A stretch of 5,935 nucleotides of DNA from Acidimicrobiia bacterium. Lineage in GTDB: Bacteria; Actinomycetota; Acidimicrobiia; Acidimicrobiales; Ilumatobacteraceae. This document shows positions 1 to 5,135 of this stretch, piece by piece. How positions within the stretch are numbered: the first letter of the stretch is position 1; each line of letters starts with the position of its first letter. The stretch is from positions 1 to 5,935 of the forward strand of contig JACDHN010000175.1 of NCBI GenBank assembly GCA_013821025.1. Direction: 5' to 3'. The translations under genes were made by a program, and so were the position numbers. The notes beneath the pieces were generated by a model, which was not told the origin of the DNA, ran no database searches, and saw only the letters and a program-made list of their open reading frames with translations.

Positions 1-462
1 GGCCAGCGTGCCGAGCGAGCAGTTCGGCACTTCGTCGCGAACGAGCCGCCGGGCGATGGCCACGGTATCGACGCGGGTGTTGACCAGCTTCGACCGCCCG
101 GCCCGATCGAGCGCAGCGTCGAGGAAGCCAACGTCGAAGCGCACGTTGTGGCCGACGATCACCGACGAGGGGCCGATGAACTCGAGCAGCGACGGCAGCA
201 CGGCGTCGATCGGCGGGGCCGGCGCCACCAGCGCATCGGTGAGTCCGGTCAGCACGCTGATCATCGGCGGGATCGCCCGGCCGGGGTTGACCAGCGTCTG
301 GAACGTCCCCATGCACTCGCCGCCGCGGACCTTGACGGCGCCGACCTCTGTGATCGCCTCGACGTTGCGATCGCCACCCGTCGTCTCGAGGTCGATGACG
401 CAGAACGTCACCTGTGCCAGCGGGGTGCCGAGATCTTCGAAGGACAGTTGTGCCACGGACAT
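1..462 (-). CDS. DEDDh (DnaQ-like) 3'-5' exonuclease, N-terminal part, cut by left edge
   Basis: This minus-strand gene has 154 codons visible and continues past the left edge. The protein is a DnaQ/DNA polymerase III epsilon-type 3'-5' exonuclease. The Exo I motif DLETTG is at residues 24-29 (D24 and E26 are metal ligands), and an Exo II motif with HNVRFD is at 105-110 (D110). The Exo III HxxxxD motif would lie beyond the edge. The opening residues QLSFEDLGTPL, followed by TFCVIDLETTGG, closely resemble the mycobacterial Rv2191 group as I recall it. In that group the exonuclease is fused to a UvrC/Cho-like GIY-YIG endonuclease, so I infer such a domain outside the window. A repair role, probably excision or trimming of damaged strands, is likely, but replication proofreading is not excluded. 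ATG at 462 is chosen because it gives the family's usual N-terminus. The reading frame stays open upstream without a better start, and there is no Shine-Dalgarno sequence. The start lies just downstream of a LexA-like palindrome (479-492), suggesting SOS control. Confidence 0.9.
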   Translation of the reverse strand, partial: MSVAQLSFEDLGTPLAQVTFCVIDLETTGGDRNVEAITEVGAVKVRGGECMGTFQTLVNPGRAIPPMISVLTGLTDALVAPAPPIDAVLPSLLEFIGPSSVIVGHNVRFDVGFLDAALDRAGRSKLVNTRVDTVAIARRLVRDEVPNCSLGTLA

Positions 463-469
463 CTGTTCG

Positions 470-498
470 ATTGGATCACGAACAGCTGTTCGGATCAA
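470..498 (-). promoter_or_regulatory. Candidate promoter of the exonuclease gene (leaderless)
   Basis: Read on the minus strand there is TTGATC (498-493), a 17-nt spacer, then TCCAAT (475-470), and 7 nt later the ATG at 462. The -35 keeps TTGA of TTGACA. The -10 matches four of six positions but lacks the usually conserved A at position 2, so it is weak. The implied transcription start would fall on or next to the ATG, a leaderless arrangement common in actinobacteria and consistent with the missing ribosome binding site. The spacer encloses the LexA-like palindrome, the geometry expected of a repressed promoter. This is inferred from the sequence only. Confidence 0.4.
479..492. promoter_or_regulatory. 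LexA operator (SOS box)
   Basis: CGAACAGCTGTTCG is a perfect 14-bp palindrome of the form CGAAC-N4-GTTCG, the core of the LexA operator known in Bacillus and actinobacteria. The outermost T and A of the extended 16-bp mycobacterial consensus are absent (A at 478, G at 493). It lies 17-30 nt upstream of the exonuclease ATG and inside that gene's predicted -35/-10 spacer. An extra CTGTTCG half-site at 463-469 forms a second inverted pair, with a 9-nt gap, with the left arm. The downstream gene belongs to a DNA-repair-type family, which makes SOS repression credible. The NYN gene starts about 90 nt away on the other side and is less likely to be the target. Confidence 0.65.
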
Positions 499-513
499 CT
501 CGCACGGGGCGAC

Positions 514-535
514 ACCCCCCGAGTACCCCCCGAGC
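514..535. repeat. Two tandem copies of an 11-bp C-rich unit
   Basis: ACCCCCCGAGT (514-524) is followed immediately by ACCCCCCGAGC (525-535), ten of eleven bases identical, in the divergent intergenic interval. It is probably a slippage product. No function is evident. Confidence 0.6.
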
Positions 536-571
536 GCCTCGAGTCGCACGAATGCCCGGAGACCCGGTTTG

Positions 572-577
572 TATCCT
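572..577 (+). promoter_or_regulatory. Candidate -10 element for the NYN gene
   Basis: TATCCT fits the TAnnnT pattern. Its last T is 8 nt before the GTG at 585, so a leaderless or nearly leaderless transcript starting at 584-585 is possible. No recognisable -35 lies 16-19 nt upstream. This is low-confidence and rests on spacing to the preferred start codon. Confidence 0.25.
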
Positions 578-584
578 TGGCGAC

Positions 585-1817
585 GTGGCCGACGCCGACC
601 GCCCGCTCGACGATGTGGAGGTTGCCAACGCGCGCCTGCGCTCGGCGCTCGAGTTCGCCGTCGCCGTCGCTACGGAGGCCGAAAAGCGCCAGCTTCCAGT
701 GCCCGAGGGACTCGCCTCGTTCCTCGGCCGGGACCGGCTGCCCGCCGTAGCCTTGCGCCGAGTGCGCCAGGCCGTCATCGGATCGGATGAGTTCCGCACC
801 CAACTGGGAGTCGTTGCCGTCGATGATGTGGTGGACGAGCTGGGCCGAACGTGGCTGGGCCGCCCCGACGGCTGGGCGGCTCGGGTGCGGCTGCTTGACC
901 GCTTGGCCGACGAGCGTGAACGACGGGAGCAGGCCGAATCCGCGGCTCGCAGGGAGCGCAAGCGCCGAGAGGCGGCCGAAGCCAAGGTTGGCCGCGTCGA
1001 GTCGGCCTCCGGGCAGCACACGAGCGAGACGGGCCGGCTGCGAGGCGCGATGGGCGAGGCGCGTGCCGCCGAGCGGGCCGCCACCGAGGCACTCGGAACC
1101 GTCCAGACCGAACTGGCCGACGCCCGCACCGCGGCCCGTCATGCCGCCGACCGTCGTCAAGCGGCCGACCGTCGGCGGGCCGAGGTGGAGGCGACCATGG
1201 CGTCGCTGCACGAACGAGTCCGCCACGCCGAGGCCCAACGCGACCAGGCGCTGGCTGAGCGCGCCGGCGCCGGCCTGTCGGCGAGCGGAATCGCCGAGCT
1301 GCGCACGGCGGCACAGCGCCTCCAACGCGTGAGCGACGACGTGGCAGCGCTCGTCGACTCCCCTCGACGCTCGCGCGCGCCGCTGGCCCTGCCAGGAGCG
1401 GTGATCGGCAACCACGTGGCCACAGCCGAGTTCCTGCTGCGATCGGGCGCAGCCGTGATCGTCGACGGCTACAACGTGGCCAAACTGGGCTGGCCGGCGC
1501 TGACGCTGGAGGATCAGCGCAACCGTCTGCTCGACATGGTCGACAACATCGTGCGCCGGTTCGCCTGTCCGGCCACAGTCGTGTTCGACGGGGCCGATGT
1601 CGTCGGGGCCGCCAGCGACCGCCGCCGCCTCGCCCGTGTGACGTATTCACCGGCCGGCGTCACGGCCGACGACGTGATCATTCACGAGCTCGAGGGGCGC
1701 CCCACCGACCGGCCTGTCGTCGTCGTCACCGACGACCAGGATGTCCGCCGCCGTGCCCGACGCCGGGGGGCGAACGAGTTGTCCAGCGCCTCGTTGCTCG
1801 ATGTGGGGATGGGATGA
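585..1817 (+). CDS. Coiled-coil NYN-domain protein, putative ribonuclease
   Basis: This is a 410-residue soluble protein with no signal peptide or membrane segment. Residues about 1-100 form a mostly helical N-terminal region. About 101-258 is rich in Arg, Glu and Ala and reads as a long, interrupted coiled coil. About 289-408 is a NYN/PIN-like nuclease domain. It shows VIVDGYNV with D294, VVFDGADV with D335, TADDVIIHE with D362/D363, and VVTDDQD with D383, D384 and D386. These are the acidic residues expected to bind metal in NYN (YacP/Rae1-like) RNases. Cleavage of RNA is inferred from the family, and the substrate is unknown. Start choice: GTG 585 is preferred over the in-frame ATG 552 because the codons between them (GTT, TGT, CTT, GGA) lack the GC-rich third position bias of the gene, and a -10-like element overlaps them. 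A GTG at 414 would overlap the exonuclease and is unlikely. The gene ends 131 nt before queG. Confidence 0.85.
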   Translation: MADADRPLDDVEVANARLRSALEFAVAVATEAEKRQLPVPEGLASFLGRDRLPAVALRRVRQAVIGSDEFRTQLGVVAVDDVVDELGRTWLGRPDGWAARVRLLDRLADERERREQAESAARRERKRREAAEAKVGRVESASGQHTSETGRLRGAMGEARAAERAATEALGTVQTELADARTAARHAADRRQAADRRRAEVEATMASLHERVRHAEAQRDQALAERAGAGLSASGIAELRTAAQRLQRVSDDVAALVDSPRRSRAPLALPGAVIGNHVATAEFLLRSGAAVIVDGYNVAKLGWPALTLEDQRNRLLDMVDNIVRRFACPATVVFDGADVVGAASDRRRLARVTYSPAGVTADDVIIHELEGRPTDRPVVVVTDDQDVRRRARRRGANELSSASLLDVGMG

Positions 1818-1821
1818 GGGA

Positions 1822-1860
1822 CGTTCATGATGCGGCCGCCGAAGCGCCTGGAGGCGCCGG
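1822..1860 (+). repeat. 39-nt direct repeat, copy 1
   Basis: This stretch is identical base for base to 1903-1941, at an offset of 81 nt. It begins CGTTCATGATGCGGCC and contains a NotI-type GCGGCCGC palindrome, a GCGCCTGGAGGCGC inverted repeat and a GGAGG (1850-1854). It lies in the only sizeable gap between genes on the plus strand. Because the offset is 27 codons, the repeat reads in frame with queG from the upstream ATG at 1814, and on the minus strand it reads as GASRRFGGRIMN in both copies. A dispersed intergenic repeat family is my inference and needs a genome search. Confidence 0.85.
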
Positions 1861-1862
1861 CG
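1837..1862 (+). promoter_or_regulatory. GC-rich hairpin in repeat copy 1
   Basis: CGCCG (1837-1841) pairs with CGGCG (1858-1862), and GCGCC (1844-1848) pairs with GGCGC (1853-1857). The loop is TGGA and there is an AA bulge at 1842-1843. Ten G-C pairs make a stable structure. The equivalent in copy 2 (1920-1941) loses two outer pairs. No T-run follows, so it is not a standard terminator. It could protect or attenuate mRNA between the NYN gene and queG, or hide the GGAGG in its 3' arm. Confidence 0.5.
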
Positions 1863-1875
1863 TACCGAACCGGGT

Positions 1876-1908
1876 GTTCACCTCTGAACGACGCGACCGG
1901 TCCGTTCA
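1876..1908. other. Nested inverted repeats between the two 39-nt repeats
   Basis: GTTCA (1876-1880) pairs with TGAAC (1885-1889) across a 4-nt loop. TGAACG (1885-1890) is also complementary to CGTTCA (1903-1908) at the head of repeat copy 2, enclosing the perfect palindrome GACCGGTC (1895-1902). The two pairings are mutually exclusive. They could be alternative RNA structures or the remains of a repeat-element boundary. No function can be assigned from sequence. Confidence 0.4.
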
Positions 1909-1941
1909 TGATGCGGCCGCCGAAGCGCCTGGAGGCGCCGG
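1903..1941 (+). repeat. 39-nt direct repeat, copy 2
   Basis: This is the second identical copy, ending 7 nt before the preferred queG ATG (1949). The similarity to copy 1 trails on for about eight more bases (six of eight match) and then stops, so the array is about one and a half 81-nt units. Its GGAGG (1931-1935) is 13 nt from the ATG, longer than the ideal ribosome-binding spacing. Confidence 0.85.
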
Positions 1942-1943
1942 AG
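1940..1943 (+). promoter_or_regulatory. Shine-Dalgarno sequence supporting queG ATG 1949
   Basis: GGAG ends 5 nt before the ATG at 1949. It favours this start over the in-frame ATG 1814 and GTG 1874, which would translate the repeats. It sits at the 3' edge of repeat copy 2 and overlaps the last bases of the copy 2 hairpin. Confidence 0.4.
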
Positions 1944-1948
1944 TGCCG

Positions 1949-3004
1949 ATGACCCAGCCTCCGGTTCGCGACCTTCCCGACGTGGGGGAATTGCAGCGCA
2001 TCGCCGCCAGCGGAGGCATCGATCACCTCGGCGTGGCCGAGGCGAAGATCCTGAGCCGGACACGCGACGAGTTGTTCGCTCGCAGAGATGCCGGGCTGCA
2101 CGCCGGAATGGCCTTCACGTACCGCAACCCGGAGCGCTCGACCGACCCTGGCCGCACCCTGGCGGGCGCCCGCTCGGTCATCGTCGGCGCCCGCTCGTAC
2201 GTGCCTGCGATTGAGCCCCGGCGCCCCGAGGGTGTCATGGCCAGCGTCGCCCGCTACTCGTGGACCGACCACTACGCCGATCTGCGAGTGGGCCTGGCGC
2301 TCGTCGCCGATGCGCTACGCCAGGCCGGCGAGCGCGCCGTGGTGCTCGCCGACGACAATGCCATCGTCGATCGCGAGGTGGCACACCAAGCCGGGCTCGG
2401 GTGGTACGGCAAGAACGCCAACGTGCTGATCCACGGGGCGGGCAGCTTCTTCGTGCTCGGCTGCGTCCTCACGACGGCGCACTACGAGCCGTCGGCGCCG
2501 ACCCCGGCCGGTTTCGCAGAGGGCTGCGGATCATGCCGGCGCTGCATCGACGCCTGCCCGACGGGCGCCATCGTGAGCGACGGTGTGATCGACGCCAACC
2601 GCTGCCTGGCCTGGGTCCTGCAACGTCCAGGACCCGTACCCGTGGAGCTGCGGGCCGCGGTGGGCGACCGCATCTACGGCTGCGACGAATGCCAGACATC
2701 CTGCCCGCCCACCATGCGCCTCGGCCAGCGCCACCGCCGTGATGTGCCGGCTGCGGAGGCCTGGGTCGACGTACTGGAGCTGTTGTCGTCCTCTGACGAT
2801 GAGCTGCTGGCACGCCATGGCCGCTGGTACATCGCAGGACGCGATCCACGCTGGTTGCGGCGCAACGCGCTCATCGTGCTTGGCAACACGGCTCCGGCCG
2901 GCGACCCGGACGTCGACGCTGCACTCGCCCGATATCGGCGCGATGGCGATCCGATCCTGGCCGAGACAGCGCAATGGGCACACGATCAGCTTGGTGGGGC
3001 GTGA
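1949..3004 (+). CDS. queG: Epoxyqueuosine reductase QueG
   Basis: QueG is a cytoplasmic cobalamin- and [4Fe-4S]-dependent enzyme. It reduces epoxyqueuosine to queuosine at the wobble base of GUN-anticodon tRNAs, the last step of queuosine synthesis. The 351-residue product has the N-terminal DUF1730-type region with RYSWTDHY (102-109) and DREVAHQAGLGWYGKNANVL (141-160). A bacterial ferredoxin-like module follows, with C193, C196, C199 and C203 (CGSCRRCIDACP) and a second set C219, C245, C248 and C252 (GCDECQTSCP). A C-terminal HEAT-like segment, WYIAGRDPRWLRRNALIVLG, is at 293-312. The length is close to characterised QueG proteins (about 350-390). An in-frame ATG at 1814, overlapping the NYN stop as ATGA, would add 45 residues made of the translated repeats. 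I reject it because queG-like sequence begins only after 1949 and the codon bias of the extension is poor. The stop overlaps the next gene's GTG start. Queuosine is not universal in actinobacteria, so the placement in a glycolipid operon is unusual. Confidence 0.95.
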   Translation: MTQPPVRDLPDVGELQRIAASGGIDHLGVAEAKILSRTRDELFARRDAGLHAGMAFTYRNPERSTDPGRTLAGARSVIVGARSYVPAIEPRRPEGVMASVARYSWTDHYADLRVGLALVADALRQAGERAVVLADDNAIVDREVAHQAGLGWYGKNANVLIHGAGSFFVLGCVLTTAHYEPSAPTPAGFAEGCGSCRRCIDACPTGAIVSDGVIDANRCLAWVLQRPGPVPVELRAAVGDRIYGCDECQTSCPPTMRLGQRHRRDVPAAEAWVDVLELLSSSDDELLARHGRWYIAGRDPRWLRRNALIVLGNTAPAGDPDVDAALARYRRDGDPILAETAQWAHDQLGGA

Positions 3005-4134
3005 AGCACCTGCTGGTCACGAACGACTTCCCGCCCAAGATCGGCGGCATCCAGTCGCTGCTGTGGGAGTGGTGGCGGCGTTTACCGCCCGATTCGTTCG
3101 CCGTGCTCACGAGCCCCCACGCCGGCGCCGCAGAGTTCGACCGCCAGCAGCCGTTCCGCATCGAGCGCACCCCCGAGCCCGTCCTGTTGCCCCACCCGAT
3201 CATGGTCCGCCGCGTCGACACGCTGGCTCGGGACATTGGCGCCGAGCTCGTGGTCCTCGATCCCGCCGTGCCGTTGGGCCTGATCGGCCCCCGGCTGTCG
3301 TTGCCATATGACGTCGTACTTCACGGTGCCGAGGTCACGATCCCCGGCCGCCTGCCGCTCACGAGGCAGGCCTTGGCCTGGGTGCTGCGCAACGCCCGGC
3401 ACGTCATAGCCGCCGGCGGATACTCAGCGGGCGAGGCCGAACGAGCTGCCGGTCGGGTCCTGCCAGTCACGGTTGTGCCGCCAGGAGTCGACGTGGAGCG
3501 GTTCCGTCCGCTCACCACCGGCGAGCGGCTCGCCACGAGGGCTCGCTTCGGCGTGCCTGCCGACGCCGAGCTCATCGTTGCTGTGTCAAGGCTCGTGCCG
3601 CGCAAGGGGTTCGACACCGCCATCCGTGCAGCCGCCCGACTGCAGGCCAGCCGCCCCGACCTCGTGATGGTGATCGGCGGGGAGGGCCGCGATGCGAAGC
3701 GACTCGGGTCGCTGGTCGAAGAGCTGCACGCACCGGTGCGCCTCGCCGGGCGCATCGCTCACGACGACCTGCCGGCGCTGTACGGCTGTGCCGACCTCTC
3801 GGCGATGCTGTGCCGCTCACGGTGGGGCGGACTCGAGCAGGAAGGTTTCGGCATCGTGTTCGTGGAGTCGGCGGCGTGCGGCGTGCCCCAGGTGGCCGGG
3901 GCTTCCGGCGGGGCGGCCGAGGCAGTCGTCGAGGGCGTCACCGGGCTCGTGGTGGACGATCCTGATGACGACGCCGCCGTCGCCGAGGCGTTCGCATCGC
4001 TGCTCGACGACGACGGGCGACGCACTGCCATGGCCACAGCGTCGCGACGGCGGGCCGAGACGGAGTTCTCCTACGACGTCCTGGCGGCCAGACTGGCTGG
4101 CGTGCTGGACGTCGACCCGGGAAGCCGGCCATGA
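3001..4134 (+). CDS. GT4 glycosyltransferase, PimB-like mannosyltransferase
   Basis: This is a 377-residue GT-B-fold retaining glycosyltransferase of family GT4. The N-terminal half holds the acceptor-side loop NDFPPKIGGIQ (8-18) and HGAEV (108-112). The linker has VVPPGVDVERFRP (158-170). The C-terminal half has SRLVPRKGFD (196-205) with the donor-phosphate-binding R197 and K202, GGEGRD (226-231), and the EX7E motif EGFGIVFVE (281-289). The overall pattern and the length match PimB', which adds the second mannose from GDP-mannose to phosphatidylinositol monomannoside at the cytoplasmic membrane face. The exact donor and acceptor here are inferred, and another nucleotide-sugar is possible. 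The SRPBCC gene downstream and the divergent exonuclease match the neighbourhood of mycobacterial pimB (Rv2188c) as I recall it, which supports the assignment. GTG 3001 is chosen over ATG 2974 because family members start directly at the (M)KHLLVTNDFPP strand. It overlaps the queG stop (GTGA), implying coupling. Confidence 0.88.
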   Translation: MKHLLVTNDFPPKIGGIQSLLWEWWRRLPPDSFAVLTSPHAGAAEFDRQQPFRIERTPEPVLLPHPIMVRRVDTLARDIGAELVVLDPAVPLGLIGPRLSLPYDVVLHGAEVTIPGRLPLTRQALAWVLRNARHVIAAGGYSAGEAERAAGRVLPVTVVPPGVDVERFRPLTTGERLATRARFGVPADAELIVAVSRLVPRKGFDTAIRAAARLQASRPDLVMVIGGEGRDAKRLGSLVEELHAPVRLAGRIAHDDLPALYGCADLSAMLCRSRWGGLEQEGFGIVFVESAACGVPQVAGASGGAAEAVVEGVTGLVVDDPDDDAAVAEAFASLLDDDGRRTAMATASRRRAETEFSYDVLAARLAGVLDVDPGSRP

Positions 4135-4697
4135 GTCCGGCCATCAGCGAGGTTCGCCGGCCCGTTCGCGCCAACATCGTCGGTACCGCGCTCTTCGCGG
4201 TCACGGCGGCGTACGCGGCCATCTCGTTCACGACGTTCGCCCAGTGGGTGGGCGCCGTGACAGCCTTGACCCTGTTCGCCGCCGGCGTGTTCGGCTTCCT
4301 GTGGTCGTACTTCCACGCCGTTCAGCGCAGCCGTCACGATGAGATCTCGGTCACCGGTCTCTACCTGCTGCTCGGCGAGCCGACCCCACGCTCGGTCAAG
4401 CTGACCATGTGGCCGGCGCTCGCCGCTCAGGTGGCGATCGCTCTTGCGACGACGTTGGGCCGTCCCGACGGTCCCGACGGGCGTGCCGGCTCGTCCCTGG
4501 CCGTCGGCTTTCTGGTGCCGATGTTCGGGCTTGGCATGAACGGGCTGTGGTCCGCGTACCACGGTGCGTTTCCGCTGCGGCGTCGCGGGGGAGACGGTGA
4601 GGTGGACAATGAGGTGGAGCATGCGACGGCCCCAGAGGCCGTCGGCGAGGTGACGACGCCAGGCTCCTCGATCGGCCAGAATGCAGATCATGGCTGA
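4131..4697 (+). CDS. Four-helix integral membrane protein of unknown function
   Basis: I do not recognise a named family for this 188-residue protein. Hydrophobic segments at about 15-36, 40-63, 92-110 and 121-142 suggest four transmembrane helices in two hairpins. Between helices 2 and 3 is a charged loop, QRSRHDEISVTGLYLLLGEPTPR (65-87, listed here only by its ends QRSRHDE and LGEPTPR). After a basic LRRR cluster (149-152) the tail (153-188) is hydrophilic and acidic, probably disordered. The first residues are basic, with no cleavable signal peptide obvious. The start overlaps the previous stop as ATGA, and the 3' end overlaps the SRPBCC gene by 8 nt. It is therefore expressed with the glycosyltransferase and may act in envelope lipid assembly or transport. 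That role is inferred from context only. A DGPDGRAG stretch (113-120) comes from a short GTCCCGACG tandem repeat. Confidence 0.85.
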   Translation: MSPAISEVRRPVRANIVGTALFAVTAAYAAISFTTFAQWVGAVTALTLFAAGVFGFLWSYFHAVQRSRHDEISVTGLYLLLGEPTPRSVKLTMWPALAAQVAIALATTLGRPDGPDGRAGSSLAVGFLVPMFGLGMNGLWSAYHGAFPLRRRGGDGEVDNEVEHATAPEAVGEVTTPGSSIGQNADHG

Positions 4698-5127
4698 GAC
4701 CGCATCGGAGACCATCACCATCGATGCACCTGTTGACCGCGTCTGGCACATCGCCGCCGACGTGGAGCGGTACCCGGAGTGGGCCCGCGACGTCAAGGAT
4801 GTGGTGGTGCGCTCGCGCGACGGTGAAGGCCGTCCTCACGAGGTGGAGTTCCGGGCGTCGGCGCTCGGTCGCAGCACGCACTACACACTGGCCTACGACT
4901 ACTCCGACGCCCCCTCCGTGCTGGCGTGGACGATGGTGCGCGGCGACATCCAGCGAGCCATAGACGGCTCGTACCACTTCAGCAACTCCGACGCAGGAGG
5001 GACCGAGGTTCGCTACGACCTCTCCATCGAGCTCGTCGTGCCGCTGCCAGGGTTCGTGAAACGGCGTGCAGAGGTGCGCATCCTGAACACGGTCAAGGAG
5101 CTGAAGGCGCGGGCCGAGAGCGCTTGA
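4690..5127 (+). CDS. SRPBCC (START/polyketide-cyclase-like) protein
   Basis: This 145-residue protein has the SRPBCC/Bet v 1 fold, which forms a deep hydrophobic pocket for lipids or other apolar ligands. Typical features are the opening strand ETITIDAPVDRVWHIAADVE (7-26), then RYPEWARDVKDV (27-38), the central strand run ending LAWTMVRG (78-85), GTEVRYDLSIEL (104-115), and a long C-terminal helix VKRRAEVRILNTVKELKAR (123-141). The sequence resembles mycobacterial Rv2185c as I recall it. No enzymatic residues can be assigned, so binding or shuttling of a lipid intermediate for the neighbouring glycosyltransferase is only an inference. ATG 4690 gives the usual (M)A(D/E)xxxxTIxID start. ATG 4681, three codons earlier, is a possible alternative. 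It overlaps the membrane-protein gene by 8 nt and lies 8 nt before the kinase gene. Confidence 0.88.
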   Translation: MAETASETITIDAPVDRVWHIAADVERYPEWARDVKDVVVRSRDGEGRPHEVEFRASALGRSTHYTLAYDYSDAPSVLAWTMVRGDIQRAIDGSYHFSNSDAGGTEVRYDLSIELVVPLPGFVKRRAEVRILNTVKELKARAESA

Positions 5128-5135
5128 GAAATCTG

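Noticed and set aside
414..584. Earlier starts for the NYN gene (GTG 414, ATG 552)
   Set aside because: GTG 414 would overlap the divergent exonuclease and its promoter. ATG 552 adds eleven codons with poor third-position GC bias and has no ribosome binding site. ATG 552 remains possible.
8..790. Long plus-strand open frame opposite the exonuclease and into the NYN gene
   Set aside because: It is the antisense shadow of the exonuclease. The opposite strand has clear DnaQ motifs, and this translation is low-complexity Ser/Arg/Pro without a domain.
495..1415. 306-codon minus-strand open frame over the NYN gene, with others at 476-1129 and 775-1650
   Set aside because: These are high-GC shadow frames. 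The plus-strand frame carries the NYN catalytic motifs and the coiled-coil periodicity.
1837..1862. Repeat hairpin as an intrinsic terminator of the NYN gene
   Set aside because: The stem is strong but no T-run follows, and queG begins shortly afterwards on the same strand. Attenuation is possible, but a standard terminator is not supported.
1822..1941. CRISPR array or toxin-antitoxin remnant
   Set aside because: There are only two repeats with one 42-nt spacer, no further units and no cas-like gene. The repeats are internally palindromic and lie within an operon gap.
1682..2272. 196-codon minus-strand open frame containing GASRRFGGRIMN twice
   Set aside because: The repeated peptide simply reflects the 39-nt DNA repeat, and the frame runs antisense to both the NYN gene and queG without a recognisable domain. 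It is kept only as an observation on the repeat.
3321..3755. Minus-strand open frames across the glycosyltransferase gene (also 4071-4796 and 5193-5855)
   Set aside because: They are antisense shadows of genes with unambiguous GT4, SRPBCC and ROK motifs.
4459..4482. Short GTCCCGACG tandem repeat in the membrane-protein gene
   Set aside because: It is two in-frame copies of nine bases in a loop-coding region, ordinary slippage with no sign of function.
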